Assembly (NCBI RefSeq): GCF_035920345.1
Contig: NZ_CP109149.1
Coordinates: 7,316,001-7,380,000, forward strand
Length of the DNA stretch: 64,000 nt
From: Nocardia vinacea
GTDB lineage: Bacteria; Actinomycetota; Actinomycetes; Mycobacteriales; Mycobacteriaceae
Direction of reading: 5' to 3'
The position numbers and the translations under genes are program-made. The notes beneath the pieces were generated by a model. The model did no database searches. It was not told the DNA's origin and worked only from the letters and a program-made list of their open reading frames with translations. Position 1 is the stretch's first letter; every line of letters begins with the position of its first letter. Shown here one piece after another: positions 43,784 to 53,848 of this stretch.

Positions 43784-45121
43784 TCAGCCGAGCCAGTCCA
43801 GGACAGAGGCCGCGGTCCAGGACTGCTGCATGCTGCCGAGGGGTTCGCCGGTGAAGGGTTCGTAGTATTCGGCGAAGCTGCCGTCGCTGGCTTGGCGCAG
43901 ACCTTCGGCGCGGAGCATGAAGGAGCGTTCGGCCCAGCCACGGCGGGCGAAGACCCAGGAGAACAGCCAGCTCATCACCGGCCAGACCGGGCCGCGCCAG
44001 TATTCGCGGGAGCGGAAGTCCTTGGAGACCGGTGAGGTGGACGGCGGCAGGGCATAGCGCAGGTCTGGATGACCGCAGAAGCGCGGGCCCTCGAACAGGC
44101 GCAACAGGCTGCGTTCGGTGTCGCGGGGCAGTCCGCCGGACAGTAGTGGGGCGAACATCGAGAGGGTTTCGGTATTGATCCAGCGCTTGAGGCGCACGTC
44201 GAAATCCCGGGCCGCACCGGTGCGTGCGTCGGTAGTCGCGACCACGCCCGCGCGGAAGCGTTCCGCCCACGAATACAGTTCGCGGACATCGGCATGGGGC
44301 TGCTTGTACTCCTCGCCGATATTGGCGAGAACCTCACACGCCAGCGCGAAGATCGCGGTGACGAAGACATCCTCCACCGCGAAGCTCATCGTCGAGGCGA
44401 GCTGGTAGTCGTCGTATCCGGCACGACGCATCTGCTCGACCAGCCACAGATAACGGTCGTATTCGCGATCGCTCGGCCGCTGCGATGTGTCCGAGACCAC
44501 CAGCAGATCCTCGCGCTGATACGGCGGCAGATCGCCGGGCGTCACATTCGCATAGGCCCGATCCCAGCGCGGCGAATTGTCCATCCCGGATTCCCAGCCG
44601 TGATACAGCGTGATCCGGCCGCTTTCCTTGGGGTCGCGGGCATGGGCCAGCCAGCGATGCCAGCGCACCAGATCGGGCCAGCGCCGATTCAGGAATTCCT
44701 CGGCCACCGCCCTGGTGCTGCGGCCGTGGCGACGGGAATGGTCGAGGATGCGCTGCACCGCGATGGCGTGCACCGGCGGCTGGGTTATGCCGGAGGTGTC
44801 CGGACCATCCGGGGCATTGGCGGCCAGCTTCTTGCACTCCCAGCGGGCCGGGCCGGGGAAGTAACCGTCCACACCATTGGCGAAGACGATGTGCGGGATC
44901 ATCCCGTTCTTCCACTGCGCCGAAAGCAGGGTGTCCAGTTCGATGACCGCGCGCTCGACACTCAGCGGGGCGAGACCGACCGCGACGAAGGCGGCATCCC
45001 AGCTCCACATGTGCGGATACAGCCGGGGCGCGGCACTGGTCATGGTGCCCAGGTCATTGCCCCGTAGCAGGTAGGCGGCGCGAGCCGCGAGCTGTGTTGG
45101 GGTGAAGCCTGGGTGTGCCAT
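43784..45121 (-). CDS. ggh: Glucosylglycerate hydrolase (GH63)
   Basis: 445 residues, cytoplasmic (alpha/alpha)6 barrel. FTPTQLAARAAYLLRGNDLG, LYPHMWSWDAAFVAVGLAPL, GMIPHIVFANGVDGYFPGP and GWESGMDNSPRW (acid Asp) match actinobacterial glucosylglycerate hydrolase. The second acid is likely in AEYYEPFTGEPLG. In mycobacteria it recycles glucosylglycerate, a compatible solute accumulated under nitrogen limitation, during recovery. The ATG before AHPGFTPTQ follows AGGGGG very closely, so an upstream GTG cannot be excluded. Biosynthetic genes are not nearby. Confidence 0.85.
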   Translation of the reverse strand: MAHPGFTPTQLAARAAYLLRGNDLGTMTSAAPRLYPHMWSWDAAFVAVGLAPLSVERAVIELDTLLSAQWKNGMIPHIVFANGVDGYFPGPARWECKKLAANAPDGPDTSGITQPPVHAIAVQRILDHSRRHGRSTRAVAEEFLNRRWPDLVRWHRWLAHARDPKESGRITLYHGWESGMDNSPRWDRAYANVTPGDLPPYQREDLLVVSDTSQRPSDREYDRYLWLVEQMRRAGYDDYQLASTMSFAVEDVFVTAIFALACEVLANIGEEYKQPHADVRELYSWAERFRAGVVATTDARTGAARDFDVRLKRWINTETLSMFAPLLSGGLPRDTERSLLRLFEGPRFCGHPDLRYALPPSTSPVSKDFRSREYWRGPVWPVMSWLFSWVFARRGWAERSFMLRAEGLRQASDGSFAEYYEPFTGEPLGSMQQSWTAASVLDWLG

Positions 45122-45323
45122 CCCCCTATTTTGCGATGACACTCGCAAGTACGCCCGCTCAGTGACTCGTGTCTCGTCCTGGTGCGCCCTGGTGGCCAGC
45201 TGTTGTGCGCCGGATCTCACTCTGCATGCCCCGTCCGTGAATTCCACTTATTCGCTTTATGCATCCATCGCCGCGCATGCGGGTAGTGCTACTGCCCGTT
45301 TCGGTGGCCGATACGGTGACTCC

Positions 45324-46019
45324 ATGACCACCGCCGTGACCAGCACACCGAAGCCGACCGCGCTGATCACCGGCGCCAGCCGCGGGCTCGGCGCCGCGAT
45401 CGCTCGCGAACTCGCACCGACCCACGATCTGTTGCTCGGCGCCCGCTCGGCCGAGGCGCTGCGCGCGATACTAGGCGAACTGCCCGGCGCCACCGGATGG
45501 CCGGTCGAGTTGACCGACTATTCCGCAGTGGCGGAAGCGGTTTCGCCGATTAAGCACCTGGATGTGTTGGTACACAACGCCGGTATCGCGGACCTGGGTT
45601 CGATCGCCGAATCCTCGGTGCAGCAGTGGCGAAATACCTTGGAAGCCAACGTGATTGCCGTCGTCGAGTTGACTCGGCTGCTGCTGCCCGCGTTGCGCGC
45701 GGCCAACGGTCATGTGGTGCTGATCAATTCGGGTGCCGGATTGCGGGCGAATGCGGGGTGGGCGTCTTACGCGGCAAGCAAGTTCGGTTTGCGGGCCTTC
45801 GGTGACGCGCTGCGGTTGGAGGAGCCGACGCTGCGGGTGACCTCGATCCATCCCGGCCGCATCGATACCGATATGCAGCGGGAGATCATCGCGGGTGAGG
45901 GTCGCGAGTATCGCGCGGAGGAATTCCTGAGGCCGGAGACGGTTGCGGGGACCGTGCGTTCGGCCATCGACACACCGCGTGACGGCCATCCGACCGAGAT
46001 CGTGCTGCGGCCGTTCTGA
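45324..46019 (+). CDS. Short-chain dehydrogenase/reductase
   Basis: 231 residues, classical SDR but short. Cofactor loop TALITGASRGLGAAIA, DVLVHNAGIADLGS (NAG), catalytic Ser in VVLINSGAG, and YAASKFGLRAF (YxxxK). Lack of an acidic residue at the end of beta-2 with GARS suggests NADP(H). Substrate unknown. The ATG before TTAVTSTPKPT fits the domain start. Divergent from the glucosylglycerate hydrolase with ~200 bp between them. Confidence 0.88.
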   Translation: MTTAVTSTPKPTALITGASRGLGAAIARELAPTHDLLLGARSAEALRAILGELPGATGWPVELTDYSAVAEAVSPIKHLDVLVHNAGIADLGSIAESSVQQWRNTLEANVIAVVELTRLLLPALRAANGHVVLINSGAGLRANAGWASYAASKFGLRAFGDALRLEEPTLRVTSIHPGRIDTDMQREIIAGEGREYRAEEFLRPETVAGTVRSAIDTPRDGHPTEIVLRPF

Positions 46020-46020
46020 C

Positions 46021-46257
46021 CTGCCTCGACTGCGATGGACGCTATCCCGAGTACGAGTCGAGCCGGTGGACCAGGCCGCCGCGACGGCGGCCGCCGAACT
46101 CCTGAAACAGGCGGGACTGCACGGCGACAAGTACGCCATAGATGCGACTGTCGCCGAAATGGCGCTGCGTCAGCCTGGTCCGGTCGCCATGGTGACATCC
46201 GATATTGATGATATGCGGCGGCTGTGTAGTAGCCGGGTCCGGATGATCGCGGTATAG
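46021..46257 (+). pseudogene. C-terminal remnant of a PIN-domain toxin gene
   Basis: Directly after the SDR stop begins an open frame without a start codon. It reads LRWTLSRVRVEPVDQAAATA...KYAIDATVAEMALRQPGPVAM and ends SDIDDMRRLCSSRVRMIAV. This is the second half of actinobacterial VapC-like PIN nucleases, with two of the acidic residues. The N-terminal half, with the first catalytic Asp, and any antitoxin are gone. Confidence 0.65.
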
Positions 46258-46323
46258 GGCGCCGGGAGTCATCGCGGCGGTGCGGCAGCAGAACGCCGTC
46301 TCCCGCCGCGCTGACAGTGGTGT

Positions 46324-46379
46324 GCCGCGCACGGATTTGCCCGCCGGACACGAAATAACCGGACAAATGCGTGCGCGGC
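46324..46379. terminator. Long imperfect hairpin after leuS
   Basis: GCCGCGCACG...CGTGCGCGGC, then ATTTG/CAAAT and CCG/CGG further in, with two mismatches. It lies 33 bp past the leuS stop and is probably its terminator. Confidence 0.6.
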
Positions 46380-46411
46380 GCCCGAATCCGTAACGCGGGA
46401 TGGGCGCGCGG

Positions 46412-49261
<2,850 letters not shown>

Positions 49262-49389
49262 GGTCCTGCCTTCTTGTTCTCGCCGATCCCCGTCATAGAT
49301 GTGTCTATCAGGGTAGAACGTCCGGGCTTATACACCGAAAATCGGGCCGGGCTGGATCCGGCGTGGCGGCGGTGCGCTAGCCTTCTCGG

Positions 49390-49797
49390 GTGTTCGTCGT
49401 CGCTCTCACCCTGTTCGTGCTGGCCATGGTCGCCATCGCAACCGGTGTGCTCGGACTGACCGGCCGGCTGCCACGCAACCGCTTCGTCGGGGTGCACACC
49501 GAGGCGGCACTGCACGACGAGGAAACCTTCCGCATCGCCAACCGCGTCGCCGCCCCCACCTCGGTGGCCGCAGGCGCACTGCTTTTCGCGGGCAGCCTCG
49601 TCGCCCTCGCCGCAGGTGGTTTTCCGGCGCTGATCGTTGCGGTGGTCACAGCGACGGTCGCGCTGTTCACCCTCGGCGCGGGCGCGAATGCCGCAGCTCG
49701 TGCGGTCGAGGAGTTGGTTCCCGCCCAACAGATCGGTGGCTGCGGTTCCTCCTGCGGTGCGTGCTCGTTGCGCGATACCTGCGCCCCGACGAACTGA
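49390..49797 (+). CDS. SdpI-like membrane protein
   Basis: 135 residues. Three or four helices (VVALTLFVLAMVAIATGVLG, then AAPTSVAAGALLFAGSLVAL, then ALIVAVVTATVALFTLGAG) with the SdpI-type segment GRLPRNRFVGVHTEAALHDEETFRIANRVA between the first two. A Cys-rich tail (GGCGSSCGACSLRDTC) is unusual and could bind metal. SdpI in Bacillus gives immunity to a toxin, but actinobacterial relatives next to leuS have no known role. Confidence 0.75.
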   Translation: MFVVALTLFVLAMVAIATGVLGLTGRLPRNRFVGVHTEAALHDEETFRIANRVAAPTSVAAGALLFAGSLVALAAGGFPALIVAVVTATVALFTLGAGANAAARAVEELVPAQQIGGCGSSCGACSLRDTCAPTN

Positions 49798-49840
49798 CGC
49801 GCGGTCGCGACCGGACCCCATCGCGACGTCGTGCGCGTTG

Positions 49841-50212
49841 CTATTCGCTCCATTTCCGGAGGTGCTCGGCGATCTCCGGCACGTCCATGTCCCCGACTGC
49901 GACGGCGACCATGATCGGCTCCTGTTCGTCCGGAAGCGCGGCCAGTATCACGCCGTTACGTTCGAGCATGAGCGCCGCGGCGAGGAACGCGGTGCGTTTG
50001 TTGCCGTCGATCAGGGCACGCCTGCGAGCAAGCGAATGCAGCAATGCGGCGGCCTTTTCGAACAATTCCGGATACGGATCGACGCCGAACACCCTGGTGG
50101 ACGGACGCGCTGCGGCGTAGGCGAGTAACCCGCAATCCCGGATCGCGTCGGTCCCGCGGTTCACGGCCCGCGCGATCAAAAGAAGTTCGTGGACCGTCAG
50201 GTATCGGATCAC
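49841..50212 (-). CDS. doc: Doc/Fic-type toxin with altered catalytic motif
   Basis: 123 residues, full length for Doc. The fold is well preserved (YLTVHELLLIARAV, PYPELFEKAAALLHSLARR, TAFLAAALMLERNG). The Fic motif reads R-ALIDGNKR where family members have H at the first position (HxFxD/N-G-NKR). CGT replaces the expected CAT, one transition. Doc phosphorylates EF-Tu using that His, so activity may be lost. The GTG start overlaps the antitoxin stop (GTGA), the usual module order. Confidence 0.85.
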   Translation of the reverse strand: MIRYLTVHELLLIARAVNRGTDAIRDCGLLAYAAARPSTRVFGVDPYPELFEKAAALLHSLARRRALIDGNKRTAFLAAALMLERNGVILAALPDEQEPIMVAVAVGDMDVPEIAEHLRKWSE

Positions 50213-50403
50213 GCGAGCCGTTCGAGCAATTCGGCGTGCCGTTGCATGCTGCGCACCAGCATCGCCTCGAACACCTCCTCGTTCGCGGTGAGATGCAGCT
50301 GGATCGCTTCCTTCGAGATCTCTTGCTTGGAGCGGCCGGTGCGCGCGGCTTCCATGGTCAGCATGCGGTCGTCGTCATCATCGAGTCGCAAAGTCATCGC
50401 CAT
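50209..50403 (-). CDS. CopG/RHH-type antitoxin of the Doc module
   Basis: 64 residues. N-terminal strand AMTLRLDDDDDRML and helices AARTGRSKQEISKEAIQLHL form a ribbon-helix-helix fold, with a C-terminal arm (FEAMLVRSMQRHAELLERLA) to neutralise the toxin. It typically represses its own promoter. ATG with AGGTTATGGCG upstream; a longer in-frame start 20 codons earlier looks non-coding. The overlap with doc means coupled translation. Confidence 0.85.
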   Translation of the reverse strand: MAMTLRLDDDDDRMLTMEAARTGRSKQEISKEAIQLHLTANEEVFEAMLVRSMQRHAELLERLA

Positions 50404-50499
50404 AACCTTCCTGATACCTGTCAGATACCACGGCTTGGGGCGGCAGCGCGGCCGAAACCGCATGGGGCCCGCGAATGCCGCTGCTACGTCGGGAAGCGG

Positions 50500-50859
50500 C
50501 TATCGGTCGGCGCACGCAGGCGGGTCGACGTGATGTGACAGCGGGCTGCCGACCGGGTTCAGGTACAGCACGAACAGGGTCACCGGGGTCGTCCCGAGAT
50601 TGCGTGCCACATGTGGATAGTTCGGGCCGCTGGGTTCCCGGAAGGTTCGGCCGCGCCGGTAGGTGACCGGGGCACAGTCGCCACCGGGGTGGTCGAGGGT
50701 GCCGCGGGCGACCAGCACGAACAGCGTGCCGTCGTGGTAGTGCCAGCCGCTTGTCCCCCCAGGTTCGATCACAGTCTGCCGAACGATGACCTCCCGCCGC
50801 CCCAACATGAACCGAAACAGCACCCGACTCGCTGTCCCGCGTGCTGGCGCCGCATTCAC
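50500..50859 (-). CDS. Small cupin-domain protein
   Basis: 119 residues. One cupin barrel: first motif SGWHYHDGTLFVLVARGTLDHPG supplies HxH, and the second motif is around PNYPHVARNLGTTPVTLFVLYL with the later His. A metal-bound pocket is expected. The GTG has GGAGG 6 nt upstream, better than the internal ATG. It lies 3' of the aminotransferase operon on the same strand, after a 230-bp gap with a long stem-loop. It may be independent or a late gene of the pathway. Confidence 0.75.
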   Translation of the reverse strand: MNAAPARGTASRVLFRFMLGRREVIVRQTVIEPGGTSGWHYHDGTLFVLVARGTLDHPGGDCAPVTYRRGRTFREPSGPNYPHVARNLGTTPVTLFVLYLNPVGSPLSHHVDPPACADR

Positions 50860-50904
50860 CTGCCACCTCCGCCACCTCACCACCACCCCATGGAACCACC
50901 GCGC

Positions 50905-50977
50905 GATCAAGATCAGGTGGAACCCATGGCGGCATCGCCCGAGAAGCCCCCGCCACCATTGCCACCTGATCTTGATC
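50905..50977. repeat. Perfect 16-bp inverted repeat with 41-nt loop
   Basis: GATCAAGATCAGGTGG and its exact complement lie between the aminotransferase and cupin genes. Each arm also contains the shorter palindrome-like GATCAAGATC. The large loop argues against a simple terminator; it may be a processing site or a protein-binding element. Confidence 0.7.
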
Positions 50978-51089
50978 CGCTGGCGCCGACTGCGTCCGCC
51001 GCATCCGACGGCGCTGACTGCGTCGCTGGTGCTGACCGCATCCGCGAGCACGGGCCGCCCCGGGGCCAGGGCGACCCGGGGCGGTCTGG

Positions 51090-52124
51090 TTAGCGCAGTG
51101 ATTCCAGCGCCTTCAGCACCGCGTGGTCTGCCTCGGTGTCCCCGACTGCGACGCGCGCGCTGCCGTCGGGATACACCTTGGCCGCGATGCCGGCCCGGCG
51201 TAGCGCCGTTGCTATGCCCGGGCCCGGGAGGTAGAGGAAGTTGGCGTAGCTGCGCGGCACGGCGATGTGTCGGTGCAGCAGCGCACTGCGCAGGGTCTCG
51301 CGGGCGGTGGTGATGCGCAGGATGCGCGCGGCCAATTCGGGTTCGGCGGCGTACGACGCGGCGACCGCGGCCACCGCCGCTGAACCCACCCCGAACGGCA
51401 GCTGCAGCCTGTGTACGCGGCTGATCAACTCGCTGCGGCCGAAGGTGTAGCCGATGCGCAGACCGGCCAGTCCGTAGGCCTTCGAAAAGGTGCGCAGGAC
51501 CAGCAGATTCGGATGTCGATTGAGCAGCTCCAGAGTGTCGACCCGATCGGCGGGACCGAGGAATTCGGCATACGCCTCGTCCAGGATGACCGGCACCCGG
51601 CACGGCACCGAGCACAAGAACGACTTCAGCTCACCGGCCGAGATCACGGTGCCGGTCGGATTGTGCGGACGGCAGACCACCACCAAACCGGTCTGCTTGT
51701 CGATGGCCTTCGTCATCGCCCAGAGATCCTGATTGCCCGCGGCATCCAGGGGCACCGGAACGACCTCGAGATCGGCCATCTCCGCCATGATCGGATAACC
51801 ATCGAAAGTTGGTGCACCGTATACGATTCCGTCACCCGGCTTGGTCAATGCCTGGATGATTTGCATGGCCACCCCGGTCGCGCCGGAACCGACGACGACC
51901 TGATCCGAATGCACCCCGACGTGCCCCGCGATCAACCTCGGCAGCCGACGCGGAAGGAACTCCGGATAGCGATTGGCTTGCGCCAGTACGCTGTTCACCG
52001 CGATAAGTACCGAAGGCAGTGGGGGGAACGGATTTTCGCTCAGGCTGAGATCGAACCGAGCCTGCGTCCGCTGACTTCGGTGCTGTTGCGAGGGCCGAGA
52101 TTCATCGGCCACCCGCATGCTCAT
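51090..52124 (-). CDS. PLP-dependent aminotransferase, HisC-like
   Basis: 344 residues, fold-type I, class II aminotransferase. Begins FDLSLSENPFPPLP and has VVVGSGATGVAMQIIQALTK, CRPHNPTGTVIS (PLP-ring Asn), VILDEAYAEF (Asp and Tyr) and the Schiff-base lysine in LRTFSKAYGLAGLRIGY. It groups by eye with histidinol-phosphate/aromatic aminotransferases. Its neighbours are a KAS III-like enzyme (4-bp ATGA overlap) and a ThDP enzyme, not his genes. A role in adding an amino group to, or supplying a 2-oxo acid for, a secondary metabolite is inferred. Confidence 0.88.
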   Translation of the reverse strand: MSMRVADESRPSQQHRSQRTQARFDLSLSENPFPPLPSVLIAVNSVLAQANRYPEFLPRRLPRLIAGHVGVHSDQVVVGSGATGVAMQIIQALTKPGDGIVYGAPTFDGYPIMAEMADLEVVPVPLDAAGNQDLWAMTKAIDKQTGLVVVCRPHNPTGTVISAGELKSFLCSVPCRVPVILDEAYAEFLGPADRVDTLELLNRHPNLLVLRTFSKAYGLAGLRIGYTFGRSELISRVHRLQLPFGVGSAAVAAVAASYAAEPELAARILRITTARETLRSALLHRHIAVPRSYANFLYLPGPGIATALRRAGIAAKVYPDGSARVAVGDTEADHAVLKALESLR

Positions 52125-53179
52125 CTGGCCGCACCCCAGCGTACCGCCGCGGCACCGGCGAAATCACCGGCGTGCGCGAATGCCGACAACAGCACCACCG
52201 AGCCGTTGCGCAGCCGACCGGCCCGATTCTCGGTATCGAGGGTGACCGGAATGCCTGCGGCGAACAGATTTCCGCACTGCTCGAAGGTGTCCGGATGCCG
52301 CTCCGGCGGCAGTTCCAGCGCATCGTGCCAGTTGCGCAGGAACAGTCGGTTCGGCTGATTGGTGACGAACGTGTCGATATCGCGGCCCTTCACCCCGATC
52401 CGATCGCACACCGCCAATGCCACCTCCGGCACCAGCCGATTGCCGCGTGCGAACACCTTGGTGATCTTCGATTCGGTGAAACTGACGCAGCCCTGCCCCT
52501 CGCCAGGCTCCCAGTATTTGCGCTCGCCATTCGTCGAGAACTCCATATCCCCGGCGAATTCGGGATAGGTGCGGCATTCGATATCCAGGATCGGCGCGGA
52601 ATCGTCCTTGACCAGCAGTCCGACACCGCAGGCGTCGCCGGGCACCGGTGCCTGGGCGAGTTTGCGGATTTCGGTCTGGGTGAACACCGGGCCCGCGCAG
52701 TTCTGGCTGGCCGCGATGAGCGCGGTGCGGGCGTCGGTGGTCTGCAGGATCATCCTGGCCATCGCCATCATGTGCACGAAGGCCGCGCAGCCGCCGTTGT
52801 GCACGTCGTAGACGAAGCGGGGCTTCATCCCGAGGCGGCGGGCTGTCTCGGGTCCACAGCCCATCACCGGATTGTCCGGCAGCTGGGTATGCGTGATCAG
52901 CACATCGATATCCGAGATCGCCTGTGCACCATGGCGTTCGATCAGCGGTGCGACGGCGCGCTCGACCATATCCACCGCGGTCTCGTCCCTGGCCACATGG
53001 TGGCGCGCCTTGGGCGAGCGGAACATGACGTTCTTGGCCATCCGATCGGATCGGCTGTACTGCGTGAAGTATTCGGTGCCGACCGGCTCACCCGGCAGAT
53101 AGCTCGCCACGTCGACAAGGCTGACCGTCGGCAGTCCTGGGGCGCCCGGGTTGGCGGGGGCTTCGGAGTTCGAGTTCAT
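52121..53179 (-). CDS. KAS III-like condensing enzyme with atypical triad
   Basis: 352 residues. Thiolase-fold, FabH family. The nucleophile Cys is in YDVHNGGCAAFVHMMAMARM, the Asn in FEQCGNLFAAGIPV. The position that should be His (HQAN) reads TNQPNRLF, so the second member of the Cys-His-Asn triad is Asn. N-terminal VSLVDVASYLPGEPV is typical. Such variants can transfer acyl groups without decarboxylating malonyl-ACP. It sits between SRPBCC and aminotransferase genes, overlapping the latter. Confidence 0.86.
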   Translation of the reverse strand: MNSNSEAPANPGAPGLPTVSLVDVASYLPGEPVGTEYFTQYSRSDRMAKNVMFRSPKARHHVARDETAVDMVERAVAPLIERHGAQAISDIDVLITHTQLPDNPVMGCGPETARRLGMKPRFVYDVHNGGCAAFVHMMAMARMILQTTDARTALIAASQNCAGPVFTQTEIRKLAQAPVPGDACGVGLLVKDDSAPILDIECRTYPEFAGDMEFSTNGERKYWEPGEGQGCVSFTESKITKVFARGNRLVPEVALAVCDRIGVKGRDIDTFVTNQPNRLFLRNWHDALELPPERHPDTFEQCGNLFAAGIPVTLDTENRAGRLRNGSVVLLSAFAHAGDFAGAAAVRWGAAR

Positions 53180-53188
53180 GGTGCGGCC

Positions 53189-53848
53189 TCACTTCATCCA
53201 GTCGGGCTTGATCGGAAGACCGTTTGCCGCTCGGTATTCGCAGATCGCCTTGAGGTTGTCCATCTCGAGCTGGTGCCCGGCGGAGAACATCTCCCAGAAG
53301 TCGCCCACCCATACCGGCCGCTTCTCGGGAGCCGTTTCGGGATAGGGATTCTCGTCATAGAACGGGTGACGGCAGTTGACCCACAGCACCACCGAACCCG
53401 GCTTGTTGAACACCACCTGGGCATCGATCACCCGCAGCAGGTAGATCATCCACAGGTGCTGGCTCTGATCCCAGGCGCAGTGGTAGTCGACGGTCATGCC
53501 CTCGCGGTGCGCGACAGTGCGGGTGAAGATCTTGGTCCCCGGGCCGAGCCGGTCCCAGGCCAGCCACAGACCCGGTTCCTCGGTCTCGACGAAGCCGCGC
53601 AGGCTATAGGTCCACTCCTCCAGGCTGCGGGTATCGGCCAGGTATTCCCACACCTCATCCGGCGGCGCGGCGATATACGCCTGCACCGGACAGTATTCGC
53701 CGAAGATCTGGTCGTGCGGATACACCGACCGCAGCATGTCCATGATGATCGGAGTGGTTGCGTCCTTATCTGAGTTCTCGATCCGCAGCACGCCGGGGAT
53801 TACGTCTTCCGGAATGTCGCTGAGGGCGGGGAGGGCGCTTGTTGTCAC
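53189..53848 (-). CDS. SRPBCC (polyketide cyclase-like) protein
   Basis: 219 residues. A START/Bet v1-type helix-grip domain: CPVQAYIAAPPDEVWEYLADTRSLEEWTY, then YHCAWDQSQHLWMIYLLRVI and a final helix FSAGHQLEMDNLKAICEYRA. It is followed by GLPIKPDW. Such pockets bind or cyclise hydrophobic intermediates. A Trp-, Tyr- and His-rich interior suggests aromatic substrates. The GTG start overlaps the stop of the ThDP enzyme gene (GTGA). Exact reaction unknown. Confidence 0.8.
   Translation of the reverse strand: MTTSALPALSDIPEDVIPGVLRIENSDKDATTPIIMDMLRSVYPHDQIFGEYCPVQAYIAAPPDEVWEYLADTRSLEEWTYSLRGFVETEEPGLWLAWDRLGPGTKIFTRTVAHREGMTVDYHCAWDQSQHLWMIYLLRVIDAQVVFNKPGSVVLWVNCRHPFYDENPYPETAPEKRPVWVGDFWEMFSAGHQLEMDNLKAICEYRAANGLPIKPDWMK

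Noticed and set aside
49262..49389. T-box or other leader upstream of leuS
   Set aside because: The gap is about 125 bp, shared with a divergent gene, and shows no specifier stem or antiterminator pattern.
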